From Candidatus Puniceispirillum sp. (GTDB taxonomy: Bacteria; Pseudomonadota; Alphaproteobacteria; Puniceispirillales; Puniceispirillaceae), in assembly GCA_016780525.1 (NCBI GenBank), contig JADHLR010000102.1, positions 1 through 5,844 of the forward strand: a DNA stretch of 5,844 nt. Direction: 5' to 3'. Position 1 is the stretch's first letter. Each line of letters starts with the position of its first letter. Position numbers and translations under genes: made by a program. The notes under the pieces were generated by a model. That model was given only the letters and a program-made list of their open reading frames with translations, was not told where the DNA came from and did not search any database. Shown here piece by piece: positions 1 to 5,644 of the stretch.

Positions 1-1784
1 TGCCCGCGTTCGGATTGCCCACGACTGGATTGACCATCATCAGCGGCGCCGCGAAACCGTGGCTTCTGCCCGGGCTTTTTCGGTCGCCCGCCCGCATAAT
101 TGCTGGCGCCGCCATTGCTGTCGCGCTGCTGCGCCCCGCCAGCTTTATACTCAGATTTATGCCCAGCTTTTCCGGCTGATCCGTGTTTGTGTTTTTGTCC
201 GGGCGTGTCCGGCTTGCCGCTTTGTGACCCCGACCGGGACGGCGTTGCTGGGCTGTCACCAAAGTCTGGACGGCTGTTAAATTTTGGCCGTTTGCTGAAC
301 AGTTTCTGGGCGGATGGGGCGGCGCTTTTGCCGGCGGTTGGTTTGCCGCTTCTGGCTGGCTTTGATGGGCGTTGCGGTTTGTCATGCCGCGCTGTCGCAT
401 CACGATCAGTTCGCGGCCGACGCTCGCCAGCATCCGCATCCGCAGCGCGTTTGCGTTCTTTGAAAGGTTTTGGCTGACGCGGTGGGCGTTTATCAGACCC
501 GGCGGCTCTGCCAGACGAGCGCTCTGGTCTGCCGCCACGCGCCGCTGGCCTTGCACGCTGGCGGCGTTGCTTACCGGCCCCCGGGGCGGCTTTGAAATCG
601 GTAATGGGGGTGCCATCCAGTTCAAATAATTCGATGCGCCCGCCGACAACCGAAATAATCGCCGCCAGCTTGTGCTGTTCGTCAGGCGCGCAAAATGACA
701 ACGCCAGACCGCCAAGCCCGGCCCGCCCGGTGCGCCCAATGCGGTGCACATAGGCTTCGGGCGTGTCAGTCAGGTCAAAGTTTACCACATGGCTCAGCCC
801 GGCAACATCAATGCCGCGCGCCGCCACATCGGTGGCAATCAGCGCCCGCAGCTCACCACTGCGAAAATTACGCAGCACTTTTTGCCGCACCGTCTGGCGC
901 ATGTCGCCATGCAGCGCATCGACGGACAATCCGCGCACCGACAAAAATTTTGCCAGCGCATCAGCACGCCGCTTGGTGCGCACAAAAATAAGCACCTGAC
1001 CGGTGGTTTCGTCCCGCAAAATATCGCTCAGCCGGTCGCGCTTGTCGCTTTCGGCCATCAATGTGATGCGTTGGGTGACCTTATCCGCTGTGATACCGGT
1101 TTGCGGGGCTTTGACTCGTTCCGGATCGCGCAGAAACTGCTTGCCAAGGGCTTCAATCTCCGGCGGCATTGTCGCTGAAAACAGCATGGTTTGACGGCGC
1201 GCTGGCAGGCTGGCGGCAATCCGCTTGATCGCCGGGTAAAATCCCAGATCGAGCATATGATCGGCCTCATCCAGAACAAAATGGGTGATGCCGCTGGGGT
1301 CAAAGGCACCACGATCCATCAGATCCTGCAAACGTCCAGGCGTTGCCACAACAATATCGACACCGCGGCGCAGGCCACGGATCTGCGCGTCATAGCGGGC
1401 GCCGCCAAATACCGCGATATGCCGGATATTGAGATCAGCCGCCAGCTTATGCACATTTTGTGAAATCTGATTGGCAAGCTCGCGGGTCGGCGCCAGAATC
1501 AATGCTTTTGGCGGCTGTCCGGCGCGCACCGCAGCGCTGTACCCAAGCTGCGTCATCAAGGGCAGCAGAAACGCCGCGGTCTTGCCGGTACCGGTTTGCG
1601 CCAGCCCAATTAAATCCTTGCCGTCAAGCAGCGGCGGAATCGATAAGGCCTGAATAGGTGTTGGTTCGACAAGCCCTTCGCGGGCAAGCGTGACCAACAT
1701 CATTTCCGGCAAACCAAAATTAGTAAAATCAGCACCGCCGGCATTGCTGGCGGCAGCAGGAGCATCTTGTGTAACTTGTGACAT
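1..1784 (-). CDS. rhlE: DEAD-box ATP-dependent RNA helicase, RhlE-like (3' end beyond the window)
   Basis: ATP-dependent RNA unwinding in the cytoplasm; RhlE-type enzymes act in ribosome assembly, RNA decay and cold adaptation. My translation from the ATG at 1784 stays open for 594 codons to the left edge, so the C-terminus is missing. All family motifs are visible: Q motif (F23 to Q45, with EPTPIQ at 40-45), Walker A AQTGTGKT (62-69, K68), PTREL (99-103), FGG (126-128), TPGRL (148-152), DEAD (172-175), SAT (203-205), LIFVRT (about 265-270), ATDVAARGID (317-326) and HRIGRTGR (347-354). Residues 1 to about 390 form the two RecA-like domains. From about 395 onward the chain is low complexity, rich in R, K, G, S, P, A and Q, probably disordered and RNA-binding. 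The start is chosen because it lies about 20 residues before the Q motif and below a good promoter; no strong ribosome binding site is seen. RhlE is inferred over other DEAD-box subfamilies from overall likeness; the DEAD-box call itself is certain. Confidence 0.95.
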   Translation of the reverse strand, partial: MSQVTQDAPAAASNAGGADFTNFGLPEMMLVTLAREGLVEPTPIQALSIPPLLDGKDLIGLAQTGTGKTAAFLLPLMTQLGYSAAVRAGQPPKALILAPTRELANQISQNVHKLAADLNIRHIAVFGGARYDAQIRGLRRGVDIVVATPGRLQDLMDRGAFDPSGITHFVLDEADHMLDLGFYPAIKRIAASLPARRQTMLFSATMPPEIEALGKQFLRDPERVKAPQTGITADKVTQRITLMAESDKRDRLSDILRDETTGQVLIFVRTKRRADALAKFLSVRGLSVDALHGDMRQTVRQKVLRNFRSGELRALIATDVAARGIDVAGLSHVVNFDLTDTPEAYVHRIGRTGRAGLGGLALSFCAPDEQHKLAAIISVVGGRIELFELDGTPITDFKAAPGAGKQRRQRARPAARGGRPERSSGRAAGSDKRPPRQPKPFKERKRAADADAGERRPRTDRDATARHDKPQRPSKPARSGKPTAGKSAAPSAQKLFSKRPKFNSRPDFGDSPATPSRSGSQSGKPDTPGQKHKHGSAGKAGHKSEYKAGGAQQRDSNGGASNYAGGRPKKPGQKPRFRGAADDGQSSRGQSERG

Positions 1785-1855
1785 AAATGTGTTTTCTAGC
1801 GCATAGCTGTTCGCTGGGCAGCATCGCCCCATAGCGCGCCGCGTGTGTGACCGGG

Positions 1856-1884
1856 TTTATGCGCCCTGGCGTCACTATTGTCAA
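1856..1884 (-). promoter_or_regulatory. Candidate sigma70-type promoter of the DEAD-box helicase gene
   Basis: Read on the minus strand, a perfect -35 box TTGACA (1884-1879) is followed by a 17-base spacer and a -10 box CATAAA (1861-1856, 4 of 6 matches to TATAAT). The predicted transcript would begin near 1849, giving a 5' leader of about 65 bases before the helicase ATG. The spacer contains the small inverted repeat CGCC-AG-GGCG, which may be chance. Box quality, spacing and position all agree, but this is sequence inference only. Confidence 0.6.
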
Positions 1885-2025
1885 TCTATGCCGGACAAGC
1901 CGTTTGCTGGCGCTGGATAAACCGGGCCGATCGGGGTGGGCGCGGGATCACTGCCGGCAAGCGGCAACAGCGATAGTGAACGGGGCTGGAAAATAATCAT
2001 CAAATCAGGCATACATCATCTCTGT

Positions 2026-2102
2026 GGTCCCGTAGCTCATCAGGATAGAGCGACAGATTCCTAATCTGTAGGTAGCAGGTTCGAGTCCTGCCGGGATCAC
2101 CA
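2026..2102 (+). tRNA. tRNA-Arg (anticodon CCT), CCA encoded
   Basis: A full cloverleaf can be folded by eye. The acceptor stem pairs 2026-2032 with 2092-2098 (one G-T wobble), with discriminator A2099 and genomically encoded CCA at 2100-2102. The D arm is GCTC/GAGC (2035-2038 with 2048-2051). The anticodon stem ACAGA/TCTGT encloses the seven-base loop TTCCTAA, with anticodon CCT at 2060-2062. The T arm is GCAGG/CCTGC with loop TTCGAGT. It therefore reads the rare arginine codon AGG. The gene faces the isomerase gene, whose stop codon begins only 7 bases after the CCA. No clear promoter or terminator was found around it. Confidence 0.97.
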
Positions 2103-2109
2103 GTTCAGC

Positions 2110-2736
2110 TTACGCAAAAAAATGCGCTTCAACGCTGGCACAGATATGATGATAAATTGGCAGATGCATTTCCTGAATCTCGGCGACTTGGTCAGATGGC
2201 ACTTTGATCGCGATATCACAGATGTCTGCCAGCCGTCCCCCGCTTGCCCCGATCAGCCCAACCACAAGGATATTTTTTGCCCGCGCCGCTTTCGCCGCCA
2301 GCAGCACATTTTGTGAATTGCCGGATGTCGAAATTGCCAGCAAAACATCGCCAGCCTGACCGATGCCCCAGACCTGTTGGGCAAAAATAAGCTGGCCATC
2401 CTGATCATTTGCGGTGGCGGTGATTAACGCCGAATGGCTAACAAGCGACAGCGCGGCGAGCCCATATTGTAACTTTGTGGCAAGCAGCTCGGTGTCATCG
2501 CTGGCAACAGATGCCAGCCGTGCCTTGTCATCATCTGATAGGCGGCGTGGCAGGCAAAAGCCTTTCATCATTTCGCCAACAATATGTTCGGCGTCGGCGG
2601 CGCTGCCACCATTCCCGCAGACAAGCAATTTGCCGTGCCGCTGATAACAGCTGATCAGCGCCGCAATGGTTTCCGCGACCGCTTTATCACAGCCAAAAAG
2701 CCGGCTATTGGGGCTGTTTTTCGTATCATTTGTCAT
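2110..2736 (-). CDS. gmhA: SIS-domain phosphosugar isomerase, phosphoheptose isomerase (GmhA) type
   Basis: GmhA converts sedoheptulose 7-phosphate to D-glycero-D-manno-heptose 7-phosphate, the first step toward the ADP-heptose of lipopolysaccharide. The 208-residue cytosolic protein has the family signature CGNGGSAADAEH (40-51) and the phosphate-binding STSGNS (136-141). Candidate metal ligands H51 and E55, then Q188 and H196, keep the spacings (4 and 8 residues) of the zinc ligands I recall for Burkholderia GmhA. It is longer than the roughly 190-195 residues usual for GmhA; the extra residues appear to lie at about 60-95, between the first helix block and the SLVSHSALITA strand. The ATG at 2736 has a good ribosome binding site. 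No other lipopolysaccharide gene is near; it follows panBC on the same strand after a 141-base gap. SIS isomerase is secure; heptose as substrate is likely but unproven. Confidence 0.85.
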   Translation of the reverse strand: MTNDTKNSPNSRLFGCDKAVAETIAALISCYQRHGKLLVCGNGGSAADAEHIVGEMMKGFCLPRRLSDDDKARLASVASDDTELLATKLQYGLAALSLVSHSALITATANDQDGQLIFAQQVWGIGQAGDVLLAISTSGNSQNVLLAAKAARAKNILVVGLIGASGGRLADICDIAIKVPSDQVAEIQEMHLPIYHHICASVEAHFFA

Positions 2737-2743
2737 GCCGGGG

Positions 2744-2749
2744 CACCTC
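2744..2749 (-). promoter_or_regulatory. Ribosome binding site of the GmhA-type gene
   Basis: Minus strand GAGGTG, 7 bases before the ATG at 2736. It supports this start: another ATG just upstream (2755-2753) is out of frame. Confidence 0.7.
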
Positions 2750-2769
2750 GTTCATTTCTTCGGCAGTGT

Positions 2770-2775
2770 ATCATA
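2770..2775 (-). promoter_or_regulatory. Candidate -10 box upstream of the GmhA-type gene
   Basis: Minus strand TATGAT matches TATAAT at 5 of 6 positions and would place a transcript start near 2763, about 27 bases before the start codon. No convincing -35 box lies at 16-18 bases; the place where one would sit overlaps the 9-bp repeats at 2795-2821, as might be expected of an activator-dependent promoter. The alternative is simple read-through from panBC. Confidence 0.3.
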
Positions 2776-2794
2776 GACAGCGCCACTCTCATAC

Positions 2795-2821
2795 AGAACC
2801 GCCAAAACGGCCAGAACGGCC
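2795..2821. repeat. Three-copy 9-bp tandem repeat in the isomerase leader
   Basis: Plus strand units AGAACCGCC, AAAACGGCC and AGAACGGCC lie head to tail without gaps. The third differs from the first by one base and from the second by one base. It lies 20-46 bases upstream of the candidate -10 box of the isomerase gene, a common position for regulator binding sites. The repetition is directly visible; a regulatory role is inference. Confidence 0.6.
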
Positions 2822-2858
2822 CTGTGGCGCGGGTGAAGCCGGTGTGCTGAGCAAGCAG

Positions 2859-2879
2859 CTGTCCGCTGTCCGCTGTCTC
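2859..2879. repeat. Short 7-bp tandem repeat at the 3' end of panC
   Basis: Plus strand CTGTCCG, CTGTCCG, CTGTCTC in direct succession; the last unit enters the panC stop codon. It looks like a replication-slippage micro-repeat; no function is apparent. Confidence 0.5.
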
Positions 2880-3720
2880 AGCCGCCGCCAATGGCGCAAT
2901 TATCGATCAATCTTGTTTCGCCAAGCCAGGCAGCCACCAACAGCCTGTCATCTGCGCTGGCGTCGGTAGATGTTGCCAGATGAACCGCATCGCGCAAATC
3001 AAGATAGTCAATTTTATCAAAACCCGCTGCCAGCAAGCGCGCTTTGGCAGTGTCCAGCGTTTCGTCAATCACCCCGCCGGCGCGAATCTCGCCAGCGCAG
3101 GTGCTGAGCGTCTGATATAAAATGGGCGCAATCGCCCGCTGTCCAGCGCTCAGATAGTGATTGCGTGATGACAGCGCTAGCCCATCGGCTTCGCGAATGG
3201 TTGGATGGGCGATAAGATTGATGGGCAGATCCAGATCAGTCACCATCTGCCGCAAAACAGCAAGCTGTTGGAAATCCTTTTCGCCGAATACCGCACAATT
3301 GGCAGGCACATGCTGAAATAATTTGAACACAATGGTCGCAACGCCGGTAAAAAAATGCGGCCGGCTGGCACCTTCCATCGGCTGGGCAACGCCAGCTGGC
3401 AGGATGCTAGTGGCGTGATTATCGCCATACATGGTCTGCGGCGCATAAATGGCATCGACCCCACCAGCCGCGTCAATGGCCTGTTGATCAGCCTGAAAAT
3501 TGCGCGGATAGCTGGCAAAATCCTCGCCAGCGGCAAATTGTGTCGGGTTGACATAAATGCTGACAACGACGCGCCGCGCGGCTTGTCTGGCGGCGTCGAT
3601 CAGCGCCAGATGCCCGGCATGGATTGACCCCATTGTCGGCACCAGACAAACCGTATCACCCGCCGCATGCCAGCTGCCAACAGCGCGGCGCATTTCATCT
3701 GAGGTGGTAATAACCGTCAT
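2878..3720 (-). CDS. panC: Pantothenate synthetase (pantoate--beta-alanine ligase)
   Basis: Joins pantoate and beta-alanine with ATP through a pantoyl-adenylate intermediate, the last step of pantothenate synthesis, in the cytosol. From the ATG at 3720 the protein has 280 residues, the usual length. Visible motifs are PTMG (28-31) with the HIGH-type nucleotide motif HAGH (34-37), YVNPTQF (56-62), SYPRN (70-74), MEGASRP (115-121), GEKDFQQ (146-152) and the KMSKS-like region around LALSSRN (181-187). An upstream in-frame ATG at 3786 would add 22 residues that lie within panB; it is rejected because PTMG then falls too far in and because AGGT stands 8 bases before 3720. The gene follows panB by 13 bases, clearly one transcription unit. 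The block RPHFFTGV differs from RPTHFAGV of the Mycobacterium enzyme, where H135 lies in the active site, but I believe this form is normal in Alphaproteobacteria. Confidence 0.96.
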   Translation of the reverse strand: MTVITTSDEMRRAVGSWHAAGDTVCLVPTMGSIHAGHLALIDAARQAARRVVVSIYVNPTQFAAGEDFASYPRNFQADQQAIDAAGGVDAIYAPQTMYGDNHATSILPAGVAQPMEGASRPHFFTGVATIVFKLFQHVPANCAVFGEKDFQQLAVLRQMVTDLDLPINLIAHPTIREADGLALSSRNHYLSAGQRAIAPILYQTLSTCAGEIRAGGVIDETLDTAKARLLAAGFDKIDYLDLRDAVHLATSTDASADDRLLVAAWLGETRLIDNCAIGGG

Positions 3721-3728
3721 CGGCGGCA

Positions 3729-3732
3729 ACCT
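3729..3732 (-). promoter_or_regulatory. Ribosome binding site of panC overlapping the tandem stop of panB
   Basis: Minus strand AGGT lies 8 bases before the panC ATG at 3720. panB ends with two in-frame stops, TAA (3736-3734) then TAG (3733-3731), and the AG of the second stop begins the ribosome binding site. This fixes the panC start and suggests translational coupling. Confidence 0.65.
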
Positions 3733-3733
3733 A

Positions 3734-4552
3734 TTATTTTTTTGGCCAGAATAAATGCTGTTTCTGCGGAAATGTCCCGCTGACAACAGCTTTGTGAAAA
3801 GCCGCGGCAGCGACGCCTATATCATTCTGTAAATCGGCGAATTTTTCCACAAATTTTGGCGTAAAGGCATCATACAGGCCCAAAATATCATCGGTTACCA
3901 GAATTTGACCATCGCAGGCTGGCGACGCGCCAATGCCAATTGTCGGAACGCTGCAATTTGCGGCAATGGATGCGGCAACCGGCTCAATAATACCTTCCAT
4001 GACGACGCCAAACACCCCGGCCTGACTGAGGGCGCTGGCGTCGGCGGCAAGCTGCGCGGCTTCTTCGGCTGTGCGGCCGGTGATACGAAAGCCCGATTTT
4101 GATGACACATGCTGTGGCAATAAACCGATATGTGCCAGCACCGCGATGCCCGATTCAGCCAGCAGGGCGACATGGCCGGCGATGTCACTTCCGCCTTCGA
4201 GCTTGACCCCGTCAGCCCCGGTTTCATCAAGCACCCGGCGGGCTGATGCGAGGGCCTGTTGTGGGCTGTTTTCATAGCTTCCTGCGGGCAAATCGATGAT
4301 CACAAGTGCATTTTGCCGACGCCGCATCACCGCCTGACCATGCCGGATCATCATGTCAAAATCGGCGCCTTGCGTGGTGTCCATGCCATACAGCACCATC
4401 GCGACGGAATCGCCAACCAGCAGCAGATCGCAATGGGCATCCAGCGCATGCGCCATTGGTGCTGAATAGGCCGTCAGACATACAATCTTGCGCTGGCCTT
4501 TGAGTGCTTTAAATTGCGTGATGCGTGCGGAGTCTACCATGATGACTGCCAT
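3734..4552 (-). CDS. panB: 3-methyl-2-oxobutanoate hydroxymethyltransferase (ketopantoate hydroxymethyltransferase)
   Basis: Transfers a one-carbon unit from 5,10-methylene-tetrahydrofolate to ketoisovalerate to give ketopantoate, the committed step of pantothenate synthesis. The 272-residue TIM-barrel protein has VGDS (46-49, metal and substrate binding), IDLP with D87 (metal ligand by analogy with E. coli D84), VKLEGG (116-121), AHIGLLPQ (140-147), E186 in VVMEG (equivalent to the catalytic base E181 of E. coli) and IGIGAS (205-210). All expected catalytic positions are kept. The TAYD of E. coli-like enzymes is TAYS here, which I regard as an alphaproteobacterial variant. Two starts are possible: ATG at 4552, used here, or ATG at 4540 (M5). 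Neither has a clear ribosome binding site and the first lies in a hairpin. It is the promoter-proximal gene of panB-panC, divergent from the BKACE gene. Confidence 0.96.
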   Translation of the reverse strand: MAVIMVDSARITQFKALKGQRKIVCLTAYSAPMAHALDAHCDLLLVGDSVAMVLYGMDTTQGADFDMMIRHGQAVMRRRQNALVIIDLPAGSYENSPQQALASARRVLDETGADGVKLEGGSDIAGHVALLAESGIAVLAHIGLLPQHVSSKSGFRITGRTAEEAAQLAADASALSQAGVFGVVMEGIIEPVAASIAANCSVPTIGIGASPACDGQILVTDDILGLYDAFTPKFVEKFADLQNDIGVAAAAFHKAVVSGTFPQKQHLFWPKK

Positions 4553-4572
4553 GATCCCGAGACGGGATGATG
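4550..4572 (-). promoter_or_regulatory. Hairpin enclosing the panB start codon
   Basis: On the minus strand CATCATCCCG and CGGGATCATG flank the three-base loop TCT; nine of ten positions pair, with one C-C mismatch. The last three bases of the right arm are the panB ATG. As RNA it would hide the start codon; as DNA it is an almost perfect inverted repeat that could be an operator. There is no strong ribosome binding site beside it. Confidence 0.5.
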
Positions 4573-4714
4573 ATCCTGCTACAATGTGATTGTGATGGCG
4601 ACAGCCACCTAGTGCGCTGTAGTTAACATAGAATGTTTAGAGGGGCGACAGGTTTTTACCATGTGATTTCAATCCTGACTTGCGGCGAAATAACACCGTG
4701 GCCGGGGATAGGGC

Positions 4715-4742
4715 TTGACCGGCCCGGCCGGAATGTTAGCAT
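4715..4742 (+). promoter_or_regulatory. Candidate promoter of the BKACE-family gene
   Basis: TTGACC (4715-4720, 5 of 6 matches to TTGACA), a 16-base spacer, then TAGCAT (4737-4742, 4 of 6 to TATAAT). The transcript would start near 4749, about 90 bases before the ATG at 4838. It lies in the 285-base region between the divergent panB and BKACE genes. The palindrome in its spacer supports regulated use. No comparably good promoter was found for panB on the other strand. Confidence 0.5.
4719..4731. promoter_or_regulatory. Perfect inverted repeat between the -35 and -10 boxes (operator candidate)
   Basis: CCGGCC-C-GGCCGG is a perfect 6-bp inverted repeat around one central base. It overlaps the end of the -35 box and fills most of the spacer of the candidate promoter, where a bound repressor would block RNA polymerase. 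No regulator gene is present in the window. Confidence 0.45.
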
Positions 4743-4837
4743 CTGGCAATTCCGTCCTGCGACCGATAAAAATGCAATGATCTGGTGCCGCTATGTCTGC
4801 CGGCCATTTTTTTAAAACAGTTTAAAGTGAGAGTGTA

Positions 4838-5644
4838 ATGAGCCGATCAACAATCATTATGGCGGCGCCAAACGGGGCGCGTAAGGTGAAAACCGACCAC
4901 CCCCAATTACCGGTGTCGATCGACGAAACCATCGCCGCTGCAAAGGCCTGCCATGCCGAGGGCGCAAGCATTCTGCATGCGCATGTGCGGGGCGATCAGG
5001 ATGAGCATGTCCTCGATATTGGGCGCTATAAAACCCTGCTGGCGGGGTTACGCAGCGCGGTGCCGGATATGCTGGTTCAGATCACCACCGAGGCTGTTGG
5101 TGTCTATACACCGCAACAGCAATATGACGTTGTGTTTGGGGTGAAGCCGGATTTTGTCTCGGTCGGGTTGCGCGAAATTCTGGCTGATGACAGTGCCGCG
5201 GCACATCAGTTAGCCAAGGATTTCTATCACCGTGCCGAGGCCGAAGAGATTTACATTCAGCATATATTATATGACGCTGAAGATGTCAGCCGCATGCGGG
5301 CGGCGATGCAGGCTGGCATTCTGCCGGCGCGTGCGCCACATGTGTTACTGGTATTAGGGCGCTATACCGCAGATTTTCAATCGGATCCATCCGAACTCGC
5401 CCCCTTGCTGGGGGATGGTCTGCCGGATATGGCCAGCTGGTCGATTTGCGCCTTTGGCTATAAGGAATATGAGGTGATGAGGGCAGCGGTTGCCGCTGGT
5501 GGGCATTGCCGGGTCGGGTTTGAAAATAATATGCATCTCAAAGACGGGCAGCTGGCACCGGATAATGCCGCACTGATCCGGCAGCTGGCGGCATCGGTGC
5601 GGCCAGCAACGCGCGCTGAAACATTGCAGATCTTTACCGCTTAG
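4838..5644 (+). CDS. BKACE-family beta-keto acid cleavage enzyme (annotated in databases as 3-keto-5-aminohexanoate cleavage protein)
   Basis: Family members are zinc-dependent TIM-barrel enzymes that react a beta-keto acid with acetyl-CoA to give acetoacetate and a new acyl-CoA. The 268-residue protein (family about 270-310) has the N-terminal APNGARKVK (10-18), zinc ligands H47 and H49 in LHAHVR (46-51), QITTEAVG (81-88), and RVGFENN (225-231) with the third zinc ligand E229 and conserved R225. These match H46, H48, E230 and R226 of characterised Kce. Two other active-site positions differ: Kce E14, which contacts the substrate amino group, aligns with R15, and Kce D231 aligns with N230. 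The segment around Kce T106 is replaced by SVGLREIL. The substrate is therefore probably not 3-keto-5-aminohexanoate; an acidic beta-keto acid is a possibility. A modest GAGAG lies 4 bases before the ATG. No lysine-fermentation genes are nearby. Family membership is certain, substrate unknown. Confidence 0.88.
   Translation: MSRSTIIMAAPNGARKVKTDHPQLPVSIDETIAAAKACHAEGASILHAHVRGDQDEHVLDIGRYKTLLAGLRSAVPDMLVQITTEAVGVYTPQQQYDVVFGVKPDFVSVGLREILADDSAAAHQLAKDFYHRAEAEEIYIQHILYDAEDVSRMRAAMQAGILPARAPHVLLVLGRYTADFQSDPSELAPLLGDGLPDMASWSICAFGYKEYEVMRAAVAAGGHCRVGFENNMHLKDGQLAPDNAALIRQLAASVRPATRAETLQIFTA

Noticed and set aside
1058..1312. Minus-strand frame of 84 codons inside the helicase gene, and several plus-strand frames between 59 and 1657
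   Set aside because: They overlap the helicase frame, which shows every DEAD-box motif; their translations have no recognisable features.
1952..1966. Hairpin TGCCG-GCAAG-CGGCA before the tRNA gene
   Set aside because: Only five pairs and no T run on either side; too weak to call a terminator or a regulatory site.
1987..2015. TGGAAA / CATACA as a tRNA promoter
   Set aside because: Matches of only 4 and 3 of 6 to the consensus boxes; not distinguishable from chance.
3355..3366. PanC block RPHFFTGV, in which the usual active-site histidine position appears to be F
   Set aside because: I recall this form in many alphaproteobacterial PanC proteins, with H one place earlier; all other motifs are intact, so it is not evidence of inactivity.
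4633..4815. 60-codon plus-strand frame in the panB-BKACE intergenic region
   Set aside because: No ribosome binding site or recognisable motif, and it covers the candidate promoter and operator; treated as chance.
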